Of a stretch of 44,317 nucleotides of DNA, positions 26,491-35,437 are shown piece after piece. A program made the position numbers and the translations under genes. The stretch's first letter is position 1. The number at the start of each line of letters is the position of its first letter. This stretch comes from Rhodocyclaceae bacterium UBA1310 (lineage in GTDB: Bacteria > Pseudomonadota > Gammaproteobacteria > Burkholderiales > Rhodocyclaceae), in contig DBTS01000114.1 of the NCBI GenBank assembly GCA_002307175.1, forward strand, positions 53,229-97,545, given 5' to 3'. The notes beneath the pieces were generated by a model, which was given only the letters and a program-made list of their open reading frames with translations, did not search any database and was not told the origin of the DNA.

Positions 26491-27174
26491 ATGCCACAAA
26501 CCAGCACTTCCTTCGCAGACATCGTGCGCAGCCGCCATTCCATCCGGCGCTTTCTGCCCAGGCCGGTCGAGCGTGATCTGCTCCTGGAACTGCTGGATCT
26601 TGCGGCCTGTGCGCCCAGCGGCGTGAACACCCAGCCCTGGAAGGTCTACATCGTCACCGGCAAGCGCAAGGAAGCACTGACTCAGGCCATTCTGGAGGAG
26701 AGCCGCAACCCCACTTACGAACATCGCGGCGAGTACGATTACTATCCGGAGAAATGGGCGGAGCCCTACCTCTCCCGGCGCCGTCACACGGGGTACGCGC
26801 TCTACTCGCTGCTGGGAATTGAGAAGAAGGATACGGAGCGCATGCATGCGCAGTGGGCCCGCAACTATGCGTTTTTCGATGCCCCGGTCGGCCTGATCTT
26901 CGGCCTGGATCGCAGCCTCGGCCAAGGCAGCCTGATCGACTACGGCGGCTTTCTGCAGACCCTCATGCTCGCAGCGCGGGCGCGTGGCCTGGATACCTGC
27001 CTGCAAGCCGCATTTACGGAATACCATCCAAGTATCCACAAGCTGCTGGACATCCCGGATACGCAGATGATCGTCTGTGGCATGTCGATGGGATACGCAG
27101 ACCTGGATGCGCCGGAAAATGCACTGGCGCTGCCACGCATCGGTGCCCGGGAATTCACCCGTTTCTACGACTGA
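26491..27174 (+). CDS. Nitroreductase family FMN-dependent oxidoreductase
   Basis: A 227-residue flavoenzyme of the nitroreductase family. The N-terminal FMN-phosphate motif RSRHSIRRF (about 11-20), CAPSGVNTQPW (about 41-51) and the C-terminal SMGYAD loop are present, and the size is typical. These homodimers use NAD(P)H to reduce nitro groups, quinones or similar acceptors; the substrate here is unknown. It starts 20 bp after mutS on the same strand, likely as a passenger in the same transcript rather than a functional partner. Confidence 0.85.
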   Translation: MPQTSTSFADIVRSRHSIRRFLPRPVERDLLLELLDLAACAPSGVNTQPWKVYIVTGKRKEALTQAILEESRNPTYEHRGEYDYYPEKWAEPYLSRRRHTGYALYSLLGIEKKDTERMHAQWARNYAFFDAPVGLIFGLDRSLGQGSLIDYGGFLQTLMLAARARGLDTCLQAAFTEYHPSIHKLLDIPDTQMIVCGMSMGYADLDAPENALALPRIGAREFTRFYD

Positions 27175-27447
27175 GCCACAGACCCACCGCTGCAACGAGG
27201 GTTTTCAGCCCCTGTCAGGGCATGCGCAGGAACCTGCCAAGAGCGCTGCAAGGCAATGATCGGGCGCCCGCAACAACATCGTGCACCGACACATCTGCAG
27301 TCTTACTGGGCGGTATTGGACGCTGCAGAATCTTAAAAGTTCCGCCTGTTTTTCTATCAAATCCATCTAAAAATCCAATACCTTAGCGATTAGTTCAAGC
27401 ATAGAATCAACTGCGGTCCTCGAACTTTTTACAGGGGGAATCGCAAA

Positions 27448-28674
27448 ATGTTGGATCAATTGGCAGGCCTCCTGCCTGCTTCAATGGCCGAGCATCAGAT
27501 CGATGCCTGGCTCGCACAACAAACCGGCGTTAGCCATCTGAACCTGGCGCTGGAACTCTGGAACGGCCGGCGCTTTGCGCTTGGCAAGCATCCGCAGGTC
27601 ACGCTCAGGCTCAGTTCTCCAAAGGCCCTTCCCAGCCTGCTCAGCCCATCGCTGAACTCGCTGGGCAGCGCCTATGTGGAAGGCCTGATTGATATCGACG
27701 GCCCCATGGATGCGATCATCCAGCAGGCTTCCGCGCTGTCGGAAACCTCCGGGCAAAGCCATCGCTCACGGGTGTCCCATACCTCTCACTCCCGCAAGCT
27801 CGACGCAGAATCCATCGAGCATCATTACGATGTTTCGAATGAGTTCTACCGGTCCTGGCTGGATGACCAGATGGTGTACTCGTGCGGCTATTTCCGCAGC
27901 CCGGACGATACGCTGGAACAGGCCCAGATCAACAAGATCGACCACATCCTGCGCAAGATCTGTCTGCAACCCGGGCAGCGCCTGCTGGATATAGGCTGCG
28001 GCTGGGGAGCACTGGTGCTTCGCGCGGCCAGCAAGTATGGCGCAAAGTGTTTGGGCATCACGCTTTCGAAACGCCAGTTCGAACTCGCCCGGGAACGCGT
28101 CAAGCAGGCCGGACTTGAGGATCGCATCGAAATCCGCCTGCAGGACTATCGTGATGTGAAGGAAAAGTTTGACCGCATCACCAGCGTTGGCATGTTCGAA
28201 CACGTTGGCCTGCAGAATCTTGGGCTCTATTTCCGCAAGATTCACGACCTGCTGGAAGATCACGGCATCGTCATGAACCATGGCATCACTTCCAGCATTG
28301 CCAATTCAGACGGAACCCCTTATGGCGGAGGCGACTTCATCGACCGCTATGTTTTCCCGAACGGCGAGCTGCCACATATCGGCCTAGCCCTGCAGGAAAT
28401 TTCAAATGCCGGGCTGGAAGCCACCGATATCGAGAACCTGCGCCTGCATTACGCCAGAACACTATGGCAATGGAGCAAACGCTTCGAAGCCAATCTGGAT
28501 AAATTGCGAGAGATGGTGGGAGAGCGGCGTTTCCGCGTCTGGCGGGTGTACATGCCTGGCTGCGCGTATGCTTTCGAACAGAACTGGATCGCGCTACACC
28601 AGATTGTTGCCTGCAAATCGGCAACGCCGGACAAATATCCGCTGCCGCTGACCCGCGAATACATCTACGGGTAA
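27448..28674 (+). CDS. cfa: Cyclopropane-fatty-acyl-phospholipid synthase
   Basis: A 408-residue SAM-dependent enzyme that adds a methylene bridge to unsaturated acyl chains of membrane phospholipids, often in stationary phase or acid stress. It has the N-terminal lipid-binding region, then IEHHYDVSNEFYRSWLD, YSCGYF, the SAM motif LLDIGCGWGAL, and VGMFEHVG. Length is normal. A strong ribosome binding site (CAGGGGGAA) precedes the ATG, and a strong hairpin terminator follows 50 bp after the stop. The 273 bp upstream (27175-27447) are AT-rich near the start and probably hold its promoter, but I cannot name the elements. Confidence 0.93.
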   Translation: MLDQLAGLLPASMAEHQIDAWLAQQTGVSHLNLALELWNGRRFALGKHPQVTLRLSSPKALPSLLSPSLNSLGSAYVEGLIDIDGPMDAIIQQASALSETSGQSHRSRVSHTSHSRKLDAESIEHHYDVSNEFYRSWLDDQMVYSCGYFRSPDDTLEQAQINKIDHILRKICLQPGQRLLDIGCGWGALVLRAASKYGAKCLGITLSKRQFELARERVKQAGLEDRIEIRLQDYRDVKEKFDRITSVGMFEHVGLQNLGLYFRKIHDLLEDHGIVMNHGITSSIANSDGTPYGGGDFIDRYVFPNGELPHIGLALQEISNAGLEATDIENLRLHYARTLWQWSKRFEANLDKLREMVGERRFRVWRVYMPGCAYAFEQNWIALHQIVACKSATPDKYPLPLTREYIYG

Positions 28675-28725
28675 AACGCTACTGACTTCGACAGAGCGCA
28701 AATGGGCAACATTTTCGTTGACCAT

Positions 28726-28762
28726 AAAAAAAGCCACTTCTACCAGCAGAAGTGGCTTTTTT
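28726..28762. terminator. Bidirectional terminator between cfa and the small convergent gene
   Basis: A perfect stem AGCCACTTCT/AGAAGTGGCT (28732-28741 with 28748-28757) has an A run on the left (28726-28732) and a T run on the right (28757-28762), so it can end transcripts of both convergent genes. Confidence 0.9.
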
Positions 28763-28775
28763 ATCACCGTCAGCT

Positions 28776-28979
28776 TCAGGCTGTCGTATTCACGATCTTG
28801 CCCAACGCCTGCCCCTGCAGATTCACTGTAGGGCTTGATGCTTTGGTTGCTGCTGCCTTGCTGCCATCATCCGCGTCACCATCATTACTCTTGGCGACTT
28901 GGGCGCTCGCAGCCTGCTGATGCGCCACCATGTTTGCAAGAGCGCTCGTACCACCACCGTTGACTGAATGAATTGCCAT
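28776..28979 (-). CDS. Small hypothetical protein (67 residues)
   Basis: Starts MAIHSVNGGGTSALANMV and ends PTVNLQGQALGKIVNTTA. The reading frame has a strong GGAGG site 9 bp before the ATG and its own terminator just beyond the stop, so I accept it as real. It is rich in Ala, Ser, Gly and Asp, has no membrane helix or Cys, and is probably unstructured in the middle (KSNDGDADDGSKAA). The ending VN-x-Q-G-Q-x-x-G-x-x-VN-x-TA looks like a conserved tail of short proteins I recall from other betaproteobacteria, but I know no function. Confidence 0.7.
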   Translation of the reverse strand: MAIHSVNGGGTSALANMVAHQQAASAQVAKSNDGDADDGSKAAATKASSPTVNLQGQALGKIVNTTA

Positions 28980-29147
28980 ACGCCTAAACCTCCGTTGTTC
29001 ATACGAGACTGTTCAGATACTCAGCCCACCTGTATCGATCAATCGGCAGGAAAAATCAAAACTTGATCGATTCAAATGCAAATTGAGGTTAAATTTTGCT
29101 TTATCGCCCCTTCTCCGCCAAACACGCGGAATTCCTTTCAGAAAGCG

Positions 29148-29173
29148 AAAAAAAGGGGCGCCTGATGCGCCCC
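29148..29173 (-). terminator. Terminator of the first pectinesterase gene
   Basis: On the minus strand a stem GGGGCGC/GCGCCCC (29155-29161 with 29167-29173, 5-nt loop) is followed by seven T (29148-29154), 30 bp after the stop. Confidence 0.88.
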
Positions 29174-29202
29174 CTTCTCTACATGCCAGATCCCAACCCC
29201 GT

Positions 29203-31656
29203 TCAGGGTTGCGGATTCCAGCCAATTGCCGAAAACACCTGTGCGCGGCTCAGGTAAGGAGCGGCATCGGCTTCTGACAAGGTATGTGCGGCAGGCACCC
29301 GGTTCGCGCCTGTCAGCGGCGAGCCATCCAGAGCAGTGCTGCCGAATTCACGCCACCCCGCAATGGCTGACGCATCTGCGGGATTTGGGATCGGGTTGAT
29401 CCACCAGCCCGCCGGGTCGATGTGCTTATCCATCCTGCAATTGACGTACACCACGTTATCGAAGAAGCTCGGCACACCGGCGCTACGCGCCAGTTCGGCA
29501 GAGCCATCGGGCACATCGGCTTCGCGAGTGAGGCGACTGTTCAGGAAGACATAGCCTTTGTCCTTGGCATCTGTCACACGGGCCTGCACCAGATAACCAC
29601 CCTTGGTGGCATCGGCAGAATCAACCACAGTGCGGATTTCGCTGTTTTCGAACAGCGCAGCCTTGGCGCTCCCCCAGATGAAGTCCACATCCCCGGCGAT
29701 CAGGGTGTTGTAGAACCAGCTGTAGGCATTGAGCTGCAGCGTATCCTGGCGACTGATGAAATTCATGTCACGGGCCACCAGACGCTGGGTACTGCCGTTA
29801 AAGAAGATCACCTCGGCCTGGTTGTTGACGCCATTGATCTTCAGGTGAGAATTCTTCAGCGTGAGGCGTTCGAGCGTCAACAGATCAGATTGCTCTGCCA
29901 GCAGCACGGCACGACCACCACCCGAGCTGGTGTTGGCCTTTGCCACACCGCTACCGGAACCGGAATTGAGGGCCTCGTAGTTGTCGAATTCAACAACGGC
30001 TTTGTCGCGGCTTTCTCCGCGAATCGTGACATTATCCTTGCCGCGCAGATAGAGCAGCTCGGTATAAGTGCCATTGGCCAGGCGGATCGTTACCGGCGTT
30101 TCCTTCGCCACCTTCTGCATGGCGTAGTTCAAAGCGCCCTGCAGGGTGCGGAAATCTGCCGTGGCGCCAGCCTGGGCAACAGTCAGCGTCGTCAGATTAT
30201 CCTTGGGTGCTGCACGCGTGGTGAATTCCCAGCCGGCTTTCTTGCCAAGCCCTACAAAACCCTTGCCAGCAAGTTTCGCCCCTTTGAGCGTGCCATCGGC
30301 AATCGCCACATAATACTTGGTAGCGTATTCAAGCTTGCCGGCATGCGGGCGCACCACCAGGCGCTTGCCATCCACACGCATCAGCGCCTGCGCAACACCG
30401 CGATAGTAGCCATCTGCAGAGGGACCGATGGCATCGGTTTCGCCTGCCGGTTTGATGACATCCACGAGTTTGTCATCGGCAGTACGGAAGATCCGCAACG
30501 ATCCCTTGCCAGTGAGCACAGGCACATCGTCAAAAGCAATGCTGAGCGGCGTATCAACATACGCAAAATGTGTGTCTGCTGCCGGTGACAGACGATCTGC
30601 CAGCTTGCCGTAGGATTCTTCGGCCTGTACAAATGCGGGCTCGATATCCGCTTCCACCGTCTTCGAGAGTTTAGGATTGCTGCCGCTGACGTAACTGACG
30701 ACTGCGGTCCCCGCGCCTGCGGCATGCAGAACCGTGCTATTTCCGTCCCGATTCACGCTGACCACCTGCGGGTTGCTTGAGGTGACAGAAAAATCATCTG
30801 CCGAACCATCCTGCGTGGAAGCACTCACCTTGACTTCACGATCTGCACCACCTACCTCAGCACTCCAGGCGCCAACCGGCTCCAGCGAAAGCAGTGAAGG
30901 CTTGACGTTGGCATCACCCACAACGATATCGTCAACCGCAAAAGAACGGTTGTCGAGCCAGAAACCGATCTTCCCTGCACCTGTCACACTGGTGTCGGAC
31001 GCGGTCCCCACGAGATCATCATCAATATAGAAATTCAGGGCACTGCCCTTCATTTCCAGGCGCAGCTTGTACCACACATCATTCTTGATGACGCGGGCAC
31101 TGAATTGCCTCGCCCGGAACCACTTGCCAGCATTGGCCTTGTGGAACTCCACTTTGGAGCTGGCACCGTTCTGGACATTCAGGCAGCCACCGTACCAGTT
31201 GTTAACGTCCTGATAGCGCCCGAGCAGGCACACAAACTTGTTGTTGGTGGTATTGCTGATCGGCTTGATACGGGCTTCGACATAGTAATCGGCGGTCTTG
31301 CGCCCCTCCACCGCAGCAAACGCCGCATCACTCACCACGGCGGCAACACCTTTGCTGGAGCCAGCATCGTAGCGCAGGAAATGATTCTCACCTTCCTGCT
31401 GCAATGCCAGCTTGCCGTTAGCCGTGCCAATAGTGGCCCCAGCCCCGACCGGATTGGCTTCCCACCGTGCCGCCGAGCCGCTTTCAAAATCCTCGCAGAA
31501 CCAGATGCCGGCCGCACAACTCGGCGCGGCTACCGTCTCGGCCGGTTTGGTTTCTGCCTTCGTTTCTGAGGCGGCCAGTCTGTCACCACCGCACCCGGCC
31601 AGAAAGCCGGAAGTGGCAATAGCAACCAAAGTGATCGCTGCGGGCTTGAACTTCAT
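29203..31656 (-). CDS. Multidomain pectinesterase lipoprotein
   Basis: An 817-residue lipoprotein: signal MKFKPAAITLVAIATSGFLAGC with the lipobox Cys at 22. A jelly-roll domain similar to LamG-type carbohydrate-binding folds lies at about 45-245 (CEDFESG; FYIDDDLVGTAS; AVDDIVVGD). Then come a Big_2-like Ig domain (about 250-340), a Big_5-like domain (about 350-480) and a right-handed beta-helix pectinesterase domain (about 490-817). Catalytic marks are NNQAEV, RQDTL and DVDFIWG; the usual LGR[PA]W Arg motif appears as LARSA, keeping Arg but losing Trp. It removes methyl esters from pectin at the outer membrane. I start at the Met with GGGAGAG upstream; the longer frame would put the signal peptide inside. 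Confidence 0.9.
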   Translation of the reverse strand: MKFKPAAITLVAIATSGFLAGCGGDRLAASETKAETKPAETVAAPSCAAGIWFCEDFESGSAARWEANPVGAGATIGTANGKLALQQEGENHFLRYDAGSSKGVAAVVSDAAFAAVEGRKTADYYVEARIKPISNTTNNKFVCLLGRYQDVNNWYGGCLNVQNGASSKVEFHKANAGKWFRARQFSARVIKNDVWYKLRLEMKGSALNFYIDDDLVGTASDTSVTGAGKIGFWLDNRSFAVDDIVVGDANVKPSLLSLEPVGAWSAEVGGADREVKVSASTQDGSADDFSVTSSNPQVVSVNRDGNSTVLHAAGAGTAVVSYVSGSNPKLSKTVEADIEPAFVQAEESYGKLADRLSPAADTHFAYVDTPLSIAFDDVPVLTGKGSLRIFRTADDKLVDVIKPAGETDAIGPSADGYYRGVAQALMRVDGKRLVVRPHAGKLEYATKYYVAIADGTLKGAKLAGKGFVGLGKKAGWEFTTRAAPKDNLTTLTVAQAGATADFRTLQGALNYAMQKVAKETPVTIRLANGTYTELLYLRGKDNVTIRGESRDKAVVEFDNYEALNSGSGSGVAKANTSSGGGRAVLLAEQSDLLTLERLTLKNSHLKINGVNNQAEVIFFNGSTQRLVARDMNFISRQDTLQLNAYSWFYNTLIAGDVDFIWGSAKAALFENSEIRTVVDSADATKGGYLVQARVTDAKDKGYVFLNSRLTREADVPDGSAELARSAGVPSFFDNVVYVNCRMDKHIDPAGWWINPIPNPADASAIAGWREFGSTALDGSPLTGANRVPAAHTLSEADAAPYLSRAQVFSAIGWNPQP

Positions 31657-31761
31657 ACACGCTCTCCCATGAATATGCGCCTGAACGCTAAAAACGCGCG
31701 GATAGCACTCCACCATCCTGGCATTCGGCAATTGACTGCCCGCCACTATACCGAAGCTTTC

Positions 31762-31775
31762 TGTTTCCGGTATCA
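31762..31775. promoter_or_regulatory. Putative operator upstream of the first pectinesterase
   Basis: TGTTTCCGGTATCA (reverse complement TGATACCGGAAACA), about 106-119 bp upstream of the start, matches the two sites ahead of the second pectinesterase (33940-33974). The common form TGWTACCGGRAACA is palindromic with a central CCGG, typical of LacI-family operators. No LacI-family gene lies in the window. Confidence 0.6.
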
Positions 31776-31864
31776 CGCAGATCAATACGACGGCGTATGA
31801 ATATCCGTCTGCAACCAGGTTGGTATTTCTGACGAAATTGCACGAATGGGCCGTTTCACCAATA

Positions 31865-31896
31865 AAAAACCGGCCGTGGCAAACCGGCCGGTTTTT
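31865..31896. terminator. Terminator of the second pectinesterase gene (bidirectional)
   Basis: A GC-rich stem AAAAACCGGCCG/CGGCCGGTTTTT (31865-31876 with 31885-31896) with an A run on the left and T run on the right, 15 bp after the minus-strand stop. Confidence 0.85.
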
Positions 31897-31910
31897 GCAT
31901 TACTTAATAA

Positions 31911-33845
31911 TTACTTGGACGTGGTACAAGCAGAGCTTGAGCAGCTCACGTCTGCCGGGGCCCACCCAGTACTGCCACTCCACTGGGCGAACGCCTTGGA
32001 ACGGGTGTTCAAGCCAGACAGATCCAGCGAGGTGCTGGCATAGGTCAGATCACGCCCACTTACATCCAGCGTTGCCCCCGTCAGATCCATGCTGCCACTT
32101 TCGCGATATCCGGCAGTCGTGGTCGGCGTCGTAATGGCCGGAGTGTAGGTGTAGAGCCAACCCTTGGTCTTGATGTGGGTTCCCATCTTGGTATTGATAT
32201 AAGCCACATTGTTGCAGCCGTAGTTGGCATTCGCCAGCGAGCCCGTTGTAAGCATGGTGTTGCAGTACGTTGCCACCGGGAAGCTGTTGGCCTGACGGGC
32301 CAAAGAGGTCGCATTATCAGGCACGGCAGATTCCTTGGTCAGGCTACTGTTGAGCACCACGAACCCCGGATAACCGTAAGCGGCACGGGTTTCAATGACA
32401 TGGCCACCCGACGTTGCATCAGTCGGATCCACCGCAGTCCGCAATTCGCTGTTTTCGAAGACAGCAGCATACGGCACACCCCAGATGAAATCGACATCAC
32501 CCTTGATCAGGCAGTGATAGAACCAATCCCACCCCTTGATCTGGATAGTATCCTGAGCGCTGAGGAAGTTCATGTAGGTGGCCAGCAGACGCCCACCAGT
32601 CAGGCTTGCACTGTTGAAATAGATCGTCTCTGCCTGGTTGTTGTACGAACTGGATTTGACATGCGTGTTCTGCAACGTGAACTGGTTCAACGTGAGCAAA
32701 TCCACACTTTCCACCAACATTACAGCACGACCGCCACCAAGATAGGCCCGAGTACCACCGGATTCAGACTTGCTCGCCCCCAGGTAGCTTGATCCAACCA
32801 AGCTGGCCTGAGTGAGACTCGCCCCAGTCCCAACATTGTACTGTTCGAAATTCTCGGCTTGCACAACGGTGCCATCCCGTGTCGCCCCAGAAATGGTCAG
32901 GTTGTTGACGCCACGCACCCACATCAATTCGTTGTAGGTTCCGTCTGCAATGGTGATGGTCTTGGCCACCGAAGAACTGTTACAGGCATTGGTCGATGTC
33001 CCGGCACAGTTCTGCATGAGCCAGTCCAAGGCGCCTTGCACGGTGCGGAAATCCGCAGTCGTTCCGGATGCGGCCACCGTCACGCTGGATTGCGAGCTAG
33101 GATCAGATTTTGTCTTGAATGCCCACGCCGACGTTGAACTGATCCCGCTGAAGGCCGTACCGTTAATGGAGCCACTCAGCACACCGCTGTCCATTGTGAC
33201 ATAGTAGCTCGTGCCGGAAGCCAGCTTCCCGTCATGCAGTTTGATCGTGGCAACATTGCCAGAAACACTGATGGTTGGGCGGAAAACCCAACGGTACAAC
33301 TCCACGCTACTACTCTGGATGGTGCTGACACTCCCTCCCAGACGATCCACTTCGGTATTGTTGAGCGGATATGCTGCTGCCGAATTATTGGTACTCAGCA
33401 GGGTTGAAGTCAGGGTCGGAGTGGATGCGGTTGCGTCGACTACCCAGGAGCCAGTACTAAACGCGTTGAGGCTGAGCTTGTCGACAAGCGTGCCATCTGC
33501 CTTGTAGATATTGATGTAGCCACTCGTTCCGATGGTTGGGGCAGAGTCGAACGCAATCTGCAGAGAGGTATCCACATACGCGGCAGTTGCTCCATTCGCG
33601 GGCACCAGCGTACCTGCGGCAACTGTCGACGAGGAAGAAGAGGACTGGGTGCTCGCGGAGCTGCTGCTTGCTGCGCTACTACTCGCTGCGCTGCTGGATG
33701 CCGAACTGGCACTCGAGCTGGTTCCGCCACTCGAAGTATTCGTTGAACTATCCGAACTATCGGAGGACGACCCACCCCCGCACGCAGCCAGAAGCCCGGC
33801 CAACGCCAATGCGCCTGCCAAAGCAGACATACGATACAACATCAT
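31911..33845 (-). CDS. Pectinesterase lipoprotein with Ser-rich linker
   Basis: A 644-residue lipoprotein: signal MMLYRMSALAGALALAGLLAAC with the lipobox Cys at 22. A Ser-rich linker follows (about 26-75), then a Big_5-like domain (about 80-245) and a pectinesterase beta-helix domain (about 255-640). Active-site segments are NNQAETIYF, AQDTIQI and DVDFIWG; as in its paralog the Arg motif is LARQA, not LGRPW. There is an insertion with Cys residues (ATYCNTMLTTGSLANANYGCNN). It is a paralog of the neighbouring gene, sharing the Big_5 and catalytic parts but not the jelly-roll. GAGGAG lies 7 bp before the start. It de-esterifies pectin, probably at the cell surface. Confidence 0.9.
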   Translation of the reverse strand: MMLYRMSALAGALALAGLLAACGGGSSSDSSDSSTNTSSGGTSSSASSASSSAASSSAASSSSASTQSSSSSSTVAAGTLVPANGATAAYVDTSLQIAFDSAPTIGTSGYINIYKADGTLVDKLSLNAFSTGSWVVDATASTPTLTSTLLSTNNSAAAYPLNNTEVDRLGGSVSTIQSSSVELYRWVFRPTISVSGNVATIKLHDGKLASGTSYYVTMDSGVLSGSINGTAFSGISSTSAWAFKTKSDPSSQSSVTVAASGTTADFRTVQGALDWLMQNCAGTSTNACNSSSVAKTITIADGTYNELMWVRGVNNLTISGATRDGTVVQAENFEQYNVGTGASLTQASLVGSSYLGASKSESGGTRAYLGGGRAVMLVESVDLLTLNQFTLQNTHVKSSSYNNQAETIYFNSASLTGGRLLATYMNFLSAQDTIQIKGWDWFYHCLIKGDVDFIWGVPYAAVFENSELRTAVDPTDATSGGHVIETRAAYGYPGFVVLNSSLTKESAVPDNATSLARQANSFPVATYCNTMLTTGSLANANYGCNNVAYINTKMGTHIKTKGWLYTYTPAITTPTTTAGYRESGSMDLTGATLDVSGRDLTYASTSLDLSGLNTRSKAFAQWSGSTGWAPADVSCSSSACTTSK

Positions 33846-33939
33846 GATTTTGCTCCTCTTTTGCCCCGTCTCGCGGACTGGCTTGTTGTCGCGGCTGCCT
33901 CATGGACAGTTCGCATTCACGCCCGAGCATCAAACCGAT

Positions 33940-33974
33940 TGATACCGGGAACAAATTTATTGTTACCGGAAACA
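33940..33974. promoter_or_regulatory. Tandem putative operators upstream of the second pectinesterase
   Basis: TGATACCGGGAACA (33940-33953) and TGTTACCGGAAACA (33961-33974) have centres exactly 21 bp apart, two helical turns, about 95-130 bp upstream of the ATG at 33845. The first half-to-half symmetry (TGTTnCCGGnAACA) is that of LacI-family operators such as GntR sites. The same motif occurs at 31762-31775. Probable pectin-responsive control (inferred). Confidence 0.65.
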
Positions 33975-34335
33975 TATCACGATAAATTCACTACGAAACA
34001 ACAAATCTGTCACAACTACGGGATTTCCCTAGCCCTATCCGGATACCTGTTTTTGATTGAACTTAACAGGAAACCCTCGCCACCACTGGCTTCGAGAAAA
34101 TCATCGTTTTTTTGTAAATTAGCAACATTGGGCATGAATCGCGGCTGCAAATGAAGCTTCCCCACCCGGCAGGCAGGGTCGCTCCATTTGGCCTGGGCAA
34201 TAGTCAGCGCTTGTCACTGCGCCCTTCATGACAGGGAGCTGTTGATTGGCTTTGGTCAGCACAGCCCTGGGGACAGAAGAACGGGAGGGCGCCTGTGAAT
34301 TGGCGCTGGAATCAGCCTTTGTGGAGGCTTTCAGC

Positions 34336-35380
34336 GATATTGGTCAATAATTGAGCAGTTGCCGTTTTCTACTGTTGCTCAAGCACTTAAGCGACTTATC
34401 CGGCAGCAATCCACAGGCTTCTACACGCATTCTGTGGATTGCTGCCTGTGAGGGCAAACCGTGGATATCTTCCTTTGCGGCCCCTGAAAATCAGTCCGGC
34501 AACAGGCTGCCAGCGCGAAATCGCCCGAATCTTGCGCAAATTTTGCGCAGAATGGAATTTCATCGACGCGTCAATTGCTTAGGCGACTTGTCAGACAGTC
34601 ATCCACAGGCTTCTCCACGGTTTTTGTGAATGGCGGCCATTGCCCGCTACAAGGGCCTCTCCACAAAGGCGCGAGAAAAACAGGAATGCCAAAGCAATAT
34701 TGATCACTTATTGCACAATCCGGATTTCCGGATATTTTCCAGTGGCTTAGATGAGTTATCAGACGCTCATCCACAAGCTTCTCCACGCTTTGTGTGCATG
34801 CTTTTGCAGGAGTGTTTTCCTTTTATGGCACAGCACATATTGACAAACCCTCCAATACAATTTTTCACGCAACAAAACAACCCGTGAGCATATTGCTCAA
34901 AGAATGATCTATTTTATTTTATTGTTGTTTATCAAAAAGATAGTCAACTTTTCTAAAACTCATCCACAGCTTTCTCCACGAAATATGTGAATATCGTCAG
35001 CCCTCATTAAAATACTTTCCATACAGGGCTTTCAATATTGACAGAACTCCAAAGCACAGAAACCGGGCCTTTCAAAAAACGCCAAATACATATTGATCAT
35101 TTTTTGCTCAATTAATTTTTATCTATATTTTTCATAGCCTTAAGCAGTGTGTTAGACACTCATCCACAGGCTTCTCCACGATTTGTGTGCACACTTGTTC
35201 AACGCGCATCCAGCATCTTTCGGTAATTGTCAAATCCTGAAATTCCCTCAGGCGCTTTTCGGAATATCTTTAATGCATATTGATCGTTTTTTGCCCAAAA
35301 AACCATTATCCATACACATCAATACCTTGAACCAGTTTTCCTAACGCAATCCACAGGCTTCTCCCCGGATTGTGTGGATG
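34336..35380. repeat. Six ~190 bp degenerate direct repeats with DnaA-box-like sequences
   Basis: Each unit has two modules at fixed distance. Module 1, consensus ATATTGATCATTTTTTGC, starts near 34336, 34528 (diverged), 34696, 34890, 35089 and 35276. Module 2, consensus ATCCACAGGCTTCTCCACG followed by TTTGTGTGNAT, starts near 34409, 34601, 34769, 34962, 35162 and 35349. The gap between modules is 73-74 bp in every unit; units repeat every 168-200 bp. TCATCCACA differs from the DnaA box TTATCCACA at one position in four units, and the second CTCCACG sits one helical turn away. The left flank of the array (33975-34335) holds no gene I can support. Function unknown; DnaA binding, as in datA or an origin, is inferred. 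Confidence 0.75.
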
Positions 35381-35437
35381 GCTTGTGTATTGCCAGAACA
35401 TGGCCAAAGAAGTGCCAATACCGGAGATAATGTCGGG

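Noticed and set aside
34336..35380. CRISPR array
   Set aside because: The units are about 190 bp and degenerate, the conserved cores are not identical and no spacer-sized regular gaps or cas genes are present.
35413..35430. Fourth copy of the pectin operator upstream of the MFS gene
   Set aside because: CAATACCGGAGATA differs from the motif at four positions and breaks the palindrome.
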